Assembly: GCA_018457135.1 (NCBI GenBank)
Contig: JAGGDU010000009.1
Location: forward strand, 1-64,000
Reading direction: 5' to 3'
Source: Trichodesmium erythraeum GBRTRLIN201
GTDB taxonomy: Bacteria > Cyanobacteriota > Cyanobacteriia > Cyanobacteriales > Microcoleaceae
DNA: 64,000 nt
Every line of letters begins with the position of its first letter. The first letter of the stretch is position 1. Of this stretch, positions 10,156 to 20,259 are shown one piece after another. The notes beneath the pieces were generated by a model, which was given only the letters and a program-made list of their open reading frames with translations, was not told the origin of the DNA and ran no database searches. A program made the translations under genes and the position numbers.

Positions 10156-11469
10156 AGAGTAAAACTAGAGTCAAGTTTTGCCCTACCGAGATGAAAAGCA
10201 TTAGCCTGTGGAGCGTGTAGCTTTATATAACTAAAACATCAACCAGAGTTTTGGCTCCCAAAAACTCTCCTCTGTGCTTAATGCCTAGGGAGGATATCAA
10301 TAAAAAAATGTTATCAAAAACCAAAAGTCAGAAAGATTTATTAACCTTTTGCTTTTGGCTTTTTTTGTTGGAGAGATAAGGGCGATCGCTTGCTTGCTTA
10401 AGTCAGAAGTCAGAAGTAAATTAGCAGTACGGACTATATTTAAGAATAGGGAAAATGTTTGAGCCAGTAATAGTAACTACTAGACCAATATCATTAACCA
10501 TTTCTCAAAAACTTTTGTACATTTCCCCATAGTAAAGGACCTACCCCTAAGCCCGGCCATGGAGAATTAGAGAAGTTTAATGAAAAGTCTGTATAGTAGA
10601 GACATTGCACGGAAGGTCTGTACAACATAAGAATAATTAACGGTCTACTGGCTAATAGTTATCAAAAAAAGTTATTTAGCCTATATTGATATTTTGATTA
10701 ATTAATATCAACTAAGTATCATATTAATCCATGACAATTGATATTTAATAAGATTGTATCATAATATAATAAATATTTATTTATTAATAATTATCAAAAT
10801 CATTGGGTCTAAAATACCGCCTTTTAAGGCTCAAGATTTTTGGGAAGTTTGCTCACTCATCCCCGTTACAAAAATAACTTATAACTTCGCTAAAAGCTAT
10901 GGCATAGCTACGATAAAAAAAACTTTATAAAGATTACTACATTATTCAAAAAAAAGTTAGGTAAGGTTAGCTATAGTATGACTTATATTACTCAAAAAAA
11001 TAAAGTTTAGCTAATAGTTATTAAAACTCTAAAATATAATATTTTTAAATACAAAAATCTCAGAAATTCCTAGAGAAAAATTAAATTACTAGAGAAAAAA
11101 TTAGCTGTATTTTCGATATGAAGCTTTAAAACTTACTTTTTGTAAACATACAAATATTGTGTGTGCACAAAAAGTTTTTTTATAAGTAAAAATATTACTG
11201 CATTTTCATTAAATATGTGGCGGTATAAAATTGAGAAAAGTCACTAAAATAAATCGTAAACTATCAGAATTTTGATAATTAATTTACATTCTGTACAGTA
11301 GAAAAAGCTTTAATTTTAACTGTAAATTCTGATGCAATAATAATGTTAAACTACCAAATCTTATTGCCTATAATATTAACAATAATTACCCAATTTTTTT
11401 GATTAATTTTTAAATTGCTTGTAAGTTTATTTAAAATATTTTTCTAATTGAAACTCATGCTGATGAAAA
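10156..11469. other. Long AT-rich spacer, no gene seen
   Basis: About 1.3 kb with no supportable coding frame on either strand. A HIP1 octamer is present near 10381. No RNA gene or repeat recognised beyond copy B just upstream. Confidence 0.4.
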
Positions 11470-12267
11470 TGACTTTTATGCCATTGAAGAATATGGGAAA
11501 AAGGCAAAGCTGGGAGAATTTACTGATGTTTATTCTTTAGCAGTAAATCTTGATTATTTAATAACTGCTGAAATTCCTATTCCATAACCTGAATAGGGAG
11601 CGAGAATGGCTTTTAACTCGCCACAAAATTTAATCGGAAAATTAGTGATTGTTTTTAAGAAGCTATTCTTAAAGGTATGGCATTTGATCCTGAAGAACGT
11701 CTGCAGTAAGTGGCATAATAATGATCTTATTTTACAGAAGTTAAAAGTCAAAAACAAGTACTTAATTCTGAGGAGATTCCAGAATGTAATACTAATTTAG
11801 AAATTCAAAAGTTAAAAGTAGGATTTTATTGAATGAAAATTTTGCAAATACAATAATTTCCAATACAATAATTTCCAAAGATTATTTTACTTCTAAACAT
11901 TTGGTAAAATTTTTTAATAAAACAGAAATTGATTATAAGCAACTAGAAAAAATTTTGCCTGCGCAAAAATCTCAAGCAGTAGATCCAAAAATAAGATAAA
12001 TAATGTTGAATTTTTGACGTCTAATAACCAGAGAATAGGAAGTAAAAGAAGAAATATAAAAATTTTCCTACACAGACTTAAGTATTATCAATAAACTTGA
12101 GATTAAATATAGGAATGATAGATTTTGTTCAGCATTCAAAAAAAATGCAGAGGATTTGTGGTAAATTTAATGTTGATTATAATATTTATATGAGGTTTAT
12201 TGAACAGGTGGAATAGGGGGTAAATAAAAGCTTATTATCTTGATTTAATTTTACTATTAATGTGCCA
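11470..12267 (+). pseudogene. Decayed Ser/Thr protein kinase with C-terminal GUN4 domain
   Basis: Across several frames and stops the region reads as the end of a Hanks-type kinase followed by a GUN4 domain. Kinase pieces: IEEYGKKAKLGEFTDVYSLA (subdomain VIII-IX, the D-V-Y-S-L-A signature) and AILKGMAFDPEERLQ (subdomain XI). GUN4 pieces: DYKQLEKIL, YTDLSIINKLEIKYRNDRF (compare the family pattern DLxxIDxLWxKYSNGRF), then NIYMRF and the tail LLS-FNFTINVPV. GUN4 binds tetrapyrroles; kinase-GUN4 fusions exist in filamentous cyanobacteria (family knowledge). The N-terminal kinase lobe and catalytic loop are missing. Lesions include stops near 11588, 11706, 11998 and 12210. Confidence 0.65.
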
Positions 12268-12748
12268 GTCCGAAATTTGGTCTGTGGAGTAGGGCAAGGA
12301 ATAGTAGATTTTAGTATTGCTTTTTTTTATCTCGCATAGAAAATTTTAAAATTTATCAAGTTACAAATATTTCTCTTAATATTATTGGGATAATAGAAAT
12401 AGACTCTTCTTCTGTAAGAATTTTTTTTTGCTGAAAGAAAATGGAGAGAGTCAGAGAGAGAAACTATTGCTAAAATAGTTAAAGGTAGCAGTAAACTATA
12501 TATAGGAATTAGTAAATTAGATGAGTTTACCCTGATTTTGCCTGTGTTAATTATACTAAATTTAGTTATTAAAGAGAACTTACCCTATCTCTAAATTTTA
12601 TTTAGGGTAAAGACTTCAAATTTTTTAAATATCCTCTTACCAGTAGAGATTTAGTATTACTTAAAAATTTAAATTTTACCATTGGTATGAAGCTGCTTTA
12701 ATTACTCAAATAATTTTATCAAAGTTATGGAGATTTTGTAGGATAAAA
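12268..12748. other. Spacer upstream of mddA, no gene seen
   Basis: Continues the decayed tract without a frame that can be assigned. The end must carry the mddA promoter; a weak AGGAT ribosome binding site precedes the ATG at 12749. Confidence 0.35.
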
Positions 12749-13495
12749 ATGAGTAGAACACTAGTATTTATTTATGGTATAGTTTGTTATTTAATATCAT
12801 TGATGACTTTTCTGTATACCATTGGTTTTGTGGGCAATTTAATAGTACCAAAAACACTAGATTTAAACTTAGATGGTTCTCTGATTAAGGGGTTATTAAT
12901 TGATATTTTATTAATCTTTTTGTTTGGTGTTCAACATAGTATTATGGCACGTCAAAGTTTCAAAAAATGGTGGACTAAAATAATTCCAGAAGTTATAGAA
13001 CGTAGCACTTATGTTTTGATGGCAAGCCTAGTATTATTACTGTTATGTTGGCAATGGTCTTCTTTTGGTGGAATTATCTGGAATATACAAAACCCAATAA
13101 TTTTTAACGTTATTTATGGCATTTTTGCCGTGGGATGGTTAATTGTTTTTCTTAGCACTTTTATGATTAACCATTTTGATTTATTCGGCTTGCGACAAGT
13201 ATATTTATATTGGCGTGGTCAGGAATATGAAGATTTAGAATTCAGAAATCCAGGGTTTTATAAATATATTCGCCATCCAATTATGTTAGGTTTTCTTATT
13301 GCTTTTTGGGCAACTCCATTAATGACAAGTTCTCATCTAGTTTTTGCTATAGGTATCACAATTTATGTATTAATAGGTATTAAATTAGAAGAGGTAGATA
13401 TGATTTCTATTTATGGAAATTTATATCAGGAATATCGCCAGCAAGTTTCTATGTTAATTCCTGTGCCCAAAATAAAATTTATCAAGCATAAATAG
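12749..13495 (+). CDS. mddA: Methanethiol S-methyltransferase MddA
   Basis: A 248-residue integral membrane methyltransferase of the NnrU/isoprenylcysteine carboxyl methyltransferase-like superfamily. MddA converts methanethiol to dimethyl sulfide using SAM. Features: five to six hydrophobic segments; FGVQHSIMARQSFK; the loop FDLFGLRQVYLYWRG; FYKYIRHPIMLGFLIAFWATP around residues 168-188; and the C-terminal LEEVDMISIYGNLYQEYRQQV with the SAM-proximal E-E-x-D and Y-x-x-Y-R pattern. LFGLRQV together with RHPxxxGFLxAFWATP points to MddA rather than to other ICMT-like enzymes. The gene stands alone after a long degenerate spacer. Confidence 0.85.
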   Translation: MSRTLVFIYGIVCYLISLMTFLYTIGFVGNLIVPKTLDLNLDGSLIKGLLIDILLIFLFGVQHSIMARQSFKKWWTKIIPEVIERSTYVLMASLVLLLLCWQWSSFGGIIWNIQNPIIFNVIYGIFAVGWLIVFLSTFMINHFDLFGLRQVYLYWRGQEYEDLEFRNPGFYKYIRHPIMLGFLIAFWATPLMTSSHLVFAIGITIYVLIGIKLEEVDMISIYGNLYQEYRQQVSMLIPVPKIKFIKHK

Positions 13496-13701
13496 ATAAA
13501 AAAATTAGGGTTATTCCTGATTTTTTCTCGGGACTAGATATAGATATGTAGATATGAATATATTCTATATAGATAGCAAAAAACATTGAGTGAATAAAAT
13601 TATAAATTTCAGATACAGTTAGATAATAAAACTAACTATTCCTATTTATAGGAAAGAAAAAAAAATTAATTTTTATTCTTTCTTAATTTTTCCTTAAATT
13701 T

Positions 13702-14895
13702 ATGAATCAACCACAACTAACTATCAGCAATAATAATGAAAATTTATGTACAATTATCTATAAAAGCATATCTGAATCTCAAAATAAACGGATTACTTTT
13801 GCTGAATATATGGATTTAGTTTTATACCATCCCCAATATGGTTATTATGCAACTCATCCTGTAAATATTGGCAAACAAGGAGACTTTTTAACCTCTCCTC
13901 ATTGGGGTAGTGACTTTGGAGAATTATTAGCAGAACAATTTCTACAAATGTGGCATATTTTGCAAAGGCCTAATAATTTTACTATAGTAGAAATGGGTGC
14001 TGGTCAGGGAATTTTAGCAGAGCAAATTTTAGGTTATCTTAAACAAAAACATTTAGATTTTTTCCAAACAGTTGAATATCTAATTGTTGAAAAATCAGAA
14101 GTTTTAAAAGTACAACAAAAACAAATTTTACAGTCATATCAAGTGAGATGGAGTGACTGGGATAAAATTTCCCATAGTTCAATTACAGGTTGTTTCTTTT
14201 CTAATGAGTTGGTAGATGCTTTTCCAGTGCATAAGTTTAGAATAGAAGAACGGGAAATTAAAGAAATTTATGTGTCTTCTAACTCTCAAGGAAAGTTTGT
14301 AGAAATAACTGATAAAATTTCAACTCCTGAAATTGCTGAATATTTTAATTTAGTGGATATAGATTTACTCTCATTTGTTGATGTTGAGGGTTATCAAAGT
14401 GAAGTAAATTTACAGGCTTTAGATTGGATAAAAATTGTTAGTAATAAGTTGCTAAAGGGTTATTTATTAACTATTGATTATGGTTATCAAGCAGTACGCT
14501 ATTATAATCCTGTTAGAAAAGAGGGAACTCTACAATGTTATTATCAACATCATCGAAATAATGACCCTTATTGGAATGTTGGGCGACAAGATATTACTGC
14601 TCATGTTGATTTTACTGCTTTGGAAAAACAGGGAAATTTATTAGACTTAGAAACTCTAGGTTTTACTAAACAAGGTTTATTTTTAATGGCTTTAGGTTTA
14701 GGAGATAGATTAAATGAATTATCAAATAATCAAGGTTTTTCTGTTGAAGAAGTTTTCCGACGTAGGGAAGCATTACATTCATTAATAGACCCAATTGGGT
14801 TAGGAAATTTTGGGGTTTTGGTGCAGAGCAAAAGTTTGAGTGAGGAAGAAAAAAAGCAAACTTTGAAAGGTTTAAGCATGCCTCCTATGGGTTAA
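13702..14895 (+). CDS. SAM-dependent methyltransferase, MidA/NDUFAF7 family
   Basis: A 397-residue class I methyltransferase of the DUF185 family. The mitochondrial member NDUFAF7 methylates an arginine on the NDUFS2 subunit of complex I, the homolog of NdhH (established for eukaryotes; the cyanobacterial target is unproven). Seen: FAEYMDLVLYHPQYGYYA near the N-terminus, GDFLTSPHWGSDFGELLAEQ, SAM motif I VEMGAGQGILAEQ near residue 98, the acidic GCFFSNELVDAFPVHKF block, LLTIDYGYQ, and DITAHVDFTALEKQG. Start ATG 13702 gives the usual length. Ribosome binding site is weak. That this gene lies about 4 kb from ndhH is suggestive but not an operon. Confidence 0.9.
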   Translation: MNQPQLTISNNNENLCTIIYKSISESQNKRITFAEYMDLVLYHPQYGYYATHPVNIGKQGDFLTSPHWGSDFGELLAEQFLQMWHILQRPNNFTIVEMGAGQGILAEQILGYLKQKHLDFFQTVEYLIVEKSEVLKVQQKQILQSYQVRWSDWDKISHSSITGCFFSNELVDAFPVHKFRIEEREIKEIYVSSNSQGKFVEITDKISTPEIAEYFNLVDIDLLSFVDVEGYQSEVNLQALDWIKIVSNKLLKGYLLTIDYGYQAVRYYNPVRKEGTLQCYYQHHRNNDPYWNVGRQDITAHVDFTALEKQGNLLDLETLGFTKQGLFLMALGLGDRLNELSNNQGFSVEEVFRRREALHSLIDPIGLGNFGVLVQSKSLSEEEKKQTLKGLSMPPMG

Positions 14896-14959
14896 TAATT
14901 TTAGAATTCATAAGTTGTTTTTGCAATGGGGGTTTTAAGCAGAAAAAGAGGGGGAAAAT

Positions 14960-14994
14960 CCAGGGCAAACGCATCTAATTTTTTTGACAAATGA
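14960..14994 (+). repeat. Solitary end resembling the 16674-16873 element
   Basis: CCAGGGCAAACGCATCTAA followed by a T-run and TGACAAATGA closely resembles the left end of the short element at 16674 (CCAGGGCAAGCTCATCTAAA...TGACGAATCA). No matching right end was found before the IS630 copy, so it may be a truncated element or the far end of a larger one interrupted by IS630. Confidence 0.35.
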
Positions 14995-15149
14995 CTAAGA
15001 CTAACTTTCGAGAATGGGCTTTGTGAGACATCTTAGCTCACGTTTCAAAAACGCTATTTTCGAGTTAGCGATTAAACTCGGTTTCGCGCTCCGCTATCGC
15101 GCTAGACCTTTAACGATAACTGATATGGAAGTATTTTATTGTTGTTCTA

Positions 15150-15227
15150 GTGCAGGATGGCAGAAATAAGTGACCACGTAGAAGCAATGCCTTCTTCCTG
15201 AGATAGAGTACTCAGAGGTGCGATCGC
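15150..15227 (+). repeat. Left terminal inverted repeat of IS630 copy 2
   Basis: Same end as copy 1 with one inserted base (GACCACGTAG versus GACCAGTAG). It runs to a HIP1 octamer at 15220-15227. Confidence 0.88.
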
Positions 15228-15334
15228 ATCGGAGAGGCCAGCCCCAAAAAGTGACCACTAAAAAAAAGTGATTTATGAAGTCAACTAGAATTTGTGGAAG
15301 CCTAATCAATCAGCTTAGTCAACCCCATGAATGA

Positions 15335-16319
15335 ATGCCTATCCCCAAAGCTCAATCCATAGTCCTGTCGCCAAGATAGAAAAACCTGCTGCAAGTTCTA
15401 GCTAGTCAGACCACCAATTCCTATCCCCTGGTCAGAAGAGTAAAACTCATCTTAGCTGCGGCCTCTGGAACCAACATTAGAAGGATAAGTGAACAACTAC
15501 AACTACATAGAAGGCAAGTGAGGCAGTAGCGAAAAAGGTGCTTGGAGGCTTCTGAACAACTTTTAAAAGGAAGGGACTCTACAACCTCATGGTCATCGTT
15601 ACTGGTTAAACTCTAATCCCTCTGACCCAGTAGCTTTTCGCGACCAGGTTAAATCTATCTGTCAGTGATATCTGTCGGCCCAAGAATTACTCGAAAAAGG
15701 AATTCATCTGATTAGTACCGATAAAATGACGAGTATCCCAGCTAATGAGAGAATTGGCCCCACTCAACCAATAGAGCCAGGACAAGTCGAACGCAATGAG
15801 TTTGAGTACATTTCCCTAGGTACTCAATGTCTACTGGCCAACTGGCACATAGCCAAAAGACAAATCATTACCCCTTCAATTAAGGCCACCCCCAGAGAAG
15901 TTGATTTTCTGCAACACATTGAACAGACTATCCATACTGAATTCTGATGGAGGATGAATTTTTCGGATTAGAGCAACTCAATACTCATAAATCTGAATGA
16001 TTAGTCCGTCAAGTGGCTCAATGTTGTGGTATTCAGACTGATTTGGGGGTAAAACAGAAATCAGGTATTCGAGACTCTATAGTAACTCGTGCTGCTTTTT
16101 TGTCTGAGGAGTCTCACCGGATTCGCTTTGTTTATATCCCTAAACATACTTCTTGGCTGAATCAAATTGAGTGTTGGTTCTCTATTTGGGCCAGGGGTTG
16201 ACTCCGGCGTAGTAGTTTCTCTTCCACCTCAGAGCTCAAGCAGAAGATACTAAATTTTATTGACTATTTCAACTGTACTCTAACCAGACCTTGTTAATAG
16301 GGGGTTTGATCGAGGATGA
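15335..16319 (+). pseudogene. IS630 transposase, broken and internally deleted (copy 2)
   Basis: The frame opens at ATG 15335, equivalent to 2728 in copy 1. Here the HTH region reads through in frame (EQLQLHRRQVRQ) because copy 2 lacks the one-base insertion of copy 1, and then meets the TAG of VRQ*RKR. After a deletion removing the segment that ends before the first catalytic Asp, it carries the same STDKMTSI, SE*LVRQ and RG*LRRS stretches as copy 1. It cannot make a transposase. Confidence 0.85.
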
Positions 16320-16413
16320 TTAACTAGATTCAGATTTATGCTCATACTGGCTCAAGTATCAAACTCTATGCCGATAATTTTTAGCTTGGCTATTGACCAT
16401 TTATTTTATGAGA

Positions 16414-16490
16414 GCGATCGCACTTCTGAGTATTCTATCTCAGGAAGAAGGCATCGCTTCTACTGGTTACTTATTTCTGCCATCCTGCAC
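16414..16490 (-). repeat. Right terminal inverted repeat of IS630 copy 2
   Basis: Begins GCGATCGC and ends CCATCCTGCAC before the TA at 16491-16492. Complementary to 15150-15227 with a few mismatches. Confidence 0.88.
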
Positions 16491-16526
16491 TAGTAGCTTG
16501 TGAGAACAATAACTCTTACCTATTAA

Positions 16527-16673
16527 CTATGGCTGACTGGTCACCCCCTGAGCAATTAAATATAGCATTTCTTCTTTGCTGAAAAGCTTTTGAGACTGTT
16601 GAATTAGCTTACCATTATAATAAGATTCCACGAAAACTAATTCTCCATTCATATAATGAGTACTTGATGGAGA
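16527..16673 (-). pseudogene. Unidentified gene tail cut by a short repeat element
   Basis: Read leftward from about 16673, one frame gives a clean 48-codon stretch (STHYMNGELVFVESYYNG, then LFSKEEMLYLIAQGV) ending at TAG 16527-16529. It has no start and its 5' side stops exactly at the inverted-repeat element 16674-16873, so it looks like a gene remnant truncated by that insertion. Family not recognised. Confidence 0.3.
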
Positions 16674-16873
16674 CCCAGGGCAAGCTCATCTAAATTTTTA
16701 TTGACGAATCAATATTTTTATGATAACGATTTAATAAATTTTTATATTATTGGTTTTCGCAACTTAACAATTGGAATGTATTTTCGTCACTAAATTAACT
16801 CAAAACCTGTCAGGGCAATAGGATTAGAAAAGATACTATTTTTCAACGATTGTTAAGATGAGCTGACCCTGGG
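16674..16873. mobile_element. 200-bp MITE-like element
   Basis: The ends CCCAGGGCAAGCTCATCTAA (from 16674) and, as reverse complement, CCCAGGGTCAGCTCATCTTA (to 16873) match at 18 of 21 positions. The interior is AT-rich with no coding frame. The structure is that of a non-autonomous transposable element. No target duplication was recognised. A related solitary end lies at 14960. Confidence 0.55.
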
Positions 16874-18085
16874 GTTTTAAACAAGCTTCTAAAAATATTT
16901 TGCCTTAAAAGGCAGAGAGTAATAGCATTTATAAAAAACTTTTCAACTTGACTATTGAGTGCCTTGAATTTGGAAGGTTAGGGATGTTGTCATAGAATTT
17001 CCATACAACATAAGCAGACTTAGGCAAATACTATAATATAGCGCATAAAAATTTCGACAATCTTCACGCTTTACTTCATGGGTTAGCGGAGCTTTGCGTT
17101 AGCGATCTCCTAACTATTTTTATTCAAAAAAACCTTTAGTTTTTCAAGTTAAATAACCTTAATTTTAATTGAAAGATGCTTCAATTGGTTGGTTAGATAT
17201 TTTGATAATAATCCGTGTTTAACTTGATAAATACTTTGTCCTATTTTAAAAGCAAATTTTTTTCAGAAGCTCCACACCCTTCATTGCACAAGCAATATAA
17301 TTTTTTTAATTATTCCCAGATGACATTGGCATGCGTTCTAAACCCGTTAATTGTTTAATTATGCCGTGAAATTATTCAATTTTCTATCTAGGCAAGAGAT
17401 TCAAATTCTACAATTGCAAAACTACTTTTTCTTAATACAAGCATTTTCTTGAATACAAATTGAAAATTTAAATAATTAAAATACTTAATTTTTCCTGGTT
17501 TCTAATTCATAATTCATAACTCCTAACTTATCAGAGATACAATAACTAATTACTCGTTTTTTAGATGGGATCTAATTGTTTTAATAAATTTAAGCTTTAG
17601 TAGATTTTTATTGGTAATAAAATAGCTCTCAAATATCAGATTATACGAACTAATTTAAATGATAAAATAATCAACTGATTAACCAAATTTTCGCTTCTAT
17701 ACAGAAAGGTAAAAATAGAGGTAGAAATAAACCATTATAAGCAAAATATTTAGGATAATACCTTTTTTAATTAGTTATTTTGAATGGTGATAAACTAAAA
17801 GTTATATAGGCGATTAAATTGGCAAAAGTGCTGGATGACAAAGTAAGTTTAATGTCCCTGATTAGAATTAATGTAGCGATCGCTCAACTTAGGAAAATAA
17901 CTGCCCCATAGAGAGTTCTGGGTAATAAAATTCAACCCCATCCCTAACAACATTAGGAATTCTCAAATAGTACCCGAAAGTACAACTAATATCATGGCTC
18001 TTTCAATACCCACTCTGGGAAAATTTTAGGGAATTGGAAATTGGGAGTGTAATGTTTATAAAGCAGGTACTTAGTTTAGTTTCAA
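16874..18085. other. Long spacer, no gene seen
   Basis: About 1.2 kb of AT-rich DNA. One HIP1 octamer near 17876. No supportable gene, RNA or repeat. Confidence 0.4.
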
Positions 18086-19102
18086 TTAAAACTCTAAATA
18101 GTAATCTAAATCTGATAATTTATACATCCGAATGTAATCTTTACCATATTTTTCTAATGTTTGACTTGTGACTGGTTGAAATACTTCTAAAACTCCTTTT
18201 TTTTGTAGTTTTCCTTTGAGTCAATGACCTAAAATTTTTAAGTCATCTCTTGACCTCAGATTTTTATAATAATCACCTTGAGTTCGACAGGGAAATACTA
18301 AACCATCATCAGTGTAGGCAACAAAATCTCTTTGAGGATAAATGGGATTTTTAGTTGAAGCTATATCTACAATAATTTATACTTCAAACCAGTCTCTAGG
18401 AATAACATTACCTGTTTTTCTATTCCATCTTATTTTGCCAAAAAAAGCATTTAAGTTGGAACGTTTTTGGTTTTCAACTCTAGCTAAAGATAGATCTAAA
18501 TAAGAAATATTATAATTAATGAATGGTTTATTTTTTGGATTTATCAAAGTCGTTTTTTTGTGGTTTTCCTTAGCTGATTCAATAATAGGAAATGATTCAC
18601 ACTTAGCAAAATTAACAGATACATTATCAGTCAATATCCAATTAAGATAGGTTTCTGTTTGATTAATAGTAGTAGTATCACTAATTTTGCAGGTAAATTC
18701 TAAATTATTAAACAGTCCTCTTTGAGAAAAATTTAAAGACCCTGCAAAATAAAGTAGTTCATCTTGATATTTTATCCTGTAAATTTTGCCATGAAATGGT
18801 GGTAGATTCTACACAAATCTGACACCTCCACATTTAGCATTGGCAGATAATATTAAACTGTTTAATTTGCCTAACTTATTCTAGGTATTTCTATTTAATT
18901 TTTAAAAAATTATCATGGCAACTAATAATGTAAAATTCCCACAAATGTTGATAATTATAGCAATATATTATTGAGATTGTTTTACTGTAATTTCTGAAGT
19001 ATAACCAGATGCAATAGTAACAGAATTAGCTAATTTAAAAAGATTTCTAAGTTGATCGCCAAAAGCACCTCCAAAATCTGGATAATTAGTATAAATAGCC
19101 AT
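18086..19102 (-). pseudogene. Dead PLD-family restriction endonuclease (NgoFVII-like)
   Basis: From ATG 19102 the frame reads AIYTNYPDFGGAFGDQLRNL and SVTIASGYTSE, the typical N-terminus of NgoFVII-type nucleases, then a TAA. After a scrambled stretch it resumes with PPFHGKIYRIKYQDELLYFA and GSLNFSQRGLFNN, the H-x-K...G-S-x-N core of a phospholipase D-type site. A clean 85-codon stretch (18377-18634) follows, ending RWNRKTGNVIPRDWFEV and a TAA. The frame then continues DIASTKNPIYPQRDFVAYTD, GDYYKNLRSRDDLKILGH, a TGA where Trp is expected, LKGKLQKKGVLEVF and stops at 18086-18088. At least four stops make it inactive. It starts 17 nt after the methyltransferase gene, so the two formed one operon. 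Confidence 0.75.
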
Positions 19103-19119
19103 AATATTAATCTCAAAAA

Positions 19120-20259
19120 TTAGAGTAAACTTAACTGTATTGGTTGTCCATCTAGTTCTGATTCTGCTAATTTTAATCTTTCTTTGATTGACATAGCTTG
19201 TAAATGCTTACTGAGATTGTATAAATCTATTTTATTATAATCATTTTTGAATAGTGGAATCAAAGATTCAACAATAGAAACAATTCCATCTGGAGGTACA
19301 GCATTACCAATTTGTCGCCTAATTTCACTAAAAGAACCTTCAAAAATAAAATCATCAGGAAATGTTTGTAATCTTGCTCTTTCTCTATTTGTTAAAGACC
19401 TGGGTTCCGGATAATGATAACCCCATGTCCCTCCACCTCCTCCAGCAATTATTGTTGCAGCAGGTTTGTCTGGATCAATTCGTCGATAAACATGACTAAT
19501 CATTCCTTTTACATAGTACGGACTATCTTTAGGAATGTCTGTAAAATTACCTCCTGCTTTTATCCTTTTCAATATTTCAATTGTTCGAGGTTGAATTTTT
19601 TGATGTTCATTATTATTGGGAACTTTTTCTACATTTTTAAGTGCTTTACCAGCAGTTATATAGGTATATTTCCGACCAATACCATATTCTGGTGAAGGAT
19701 GAATAAAATTAAAACCAGTGTCCATTCTAATGCCTACTAAAATGACTCTTTCTCTAAATTGAGGTACTCCATAATCAGCAAAATTATATAGTTTAGGTTT
19801 GACTAAATAACCTGGAGATATACTTTCAAAATCTGACATGATTCGTTTAATTGCTTGGTATTTATTAGCACTTAATAAACCTTTGACATTTTCGGCGATA
19901 AATACCTTTGGTTGTTTACGTTTAACAAATTCTAAGAAGTAGGTATATAAATTGCCTCTAATACCTTTTAAGCCTGGACGTTTCCAAATCATTGAGAAAT
20001 CTTGACAAGGGAAACCTCCTATAATTAAGTCTGCTTCTGGAACTTCAGCAATATTTATATTTTCTATTTGATTATTCTCAATAATATTAGAAATATTTCT
20101 TCTAAAAGTTCTACAGGCATAAAGGTCAGAATCAATGGCCCACACTAACTTAAATCCTGTATAGTGAAATGGTAAATCCATTCCTCCACAACCAGAAAAT
20201 AAAGATATGATTTTTGGTGCCTTATTCCAATGTATTTTTTCTAAAGCTTGAACTAACAT
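19120..20259 (-). CDS. DNA (cytosine-5-)-methyltransferase
   Basis: A 379-residue type II C5-cytosine methyltransferase, apparently intact. Motif I IISLFSGCGGMDLPF (residues 17-31), motif IV GGFPCQDFS with catalytic Cys85, motif VI FIAENVKGLL (Glu123-Asn124-Val125), motif VIII PQFRERVILVG (Q167-x-R-x-R171), motif IX RERARLQTFPDDF and motif X QIGNAVPP are all present. The variable target-recognition region lies between about 200 and 300; its target cannot be read from sequence, although NgoFVII-type partners recognise GC-rich sites. Directly downstream is the ruined nuclease gene, so this is now an orphan methyltransferase. Confidence 0.93.
   Translation of the reverse strand: MLVQALEKIHWNKAPKIISLFSGCGGMDLPFHYTGFKLVWAIDSDLYACRTFRRNISNIIENNQIENINIAEVPEADLIIGGFPCQDFSMIWKRPGLKGIRGNLYTYFLEFVKRKQPKVFIAENVKGLLSANKYQAIKRIMSDFESISPGYLVKPKLYNFADYGVPQFRERVILVGIRMDTGFNFIHPSPEYGIGRKYTYITAGKALKNVEKVPNNNEHQKIQPRTIEILKRIKAGGNFTDIPKDSPYYVKGMISHVYRRIDPDKPAATIIAGGGGGTWGYHYPEPRSLTNRERARLQTFPDDFIFEGSFSEIRRQIGNAVPPDGIVSIVESLIPLFKNDYNKIDLYNLSKHLQAMSIKERLKLAESELDGQPIQLSLL

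Larger units (their letters stand above)
15148..16492 (+). mobile_element. IS630-family element, copy 2 (internally deleted)
   Basis: Bounded by TA at 15148-15149 and 16491-16492. Ends: left inverted repeat 15150-15227, right 16414-16490. The sequence is almost identical to copy 1 but lacks about 255 bp of the transposase between positions equivalent to 2955 and 3209 of copy 1, plus a few bases near the 3' end. It shares copy 1's internal stops. Confidence 0.92.

Noticed and set aside
11554-11800. Short open frames on both strands
   Set aside because: They overlap the kinase-GUN4 relic and are accidental openings in decayed DNA.
2728-16319. Stop-codon readthrough or TGA recoding in the IS630 transposases
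   Set aside because: The frames contain TAG stops as well as TGA, a catalytic residue is altered, and copy 2 has a large deletion. Decay explains all of this.
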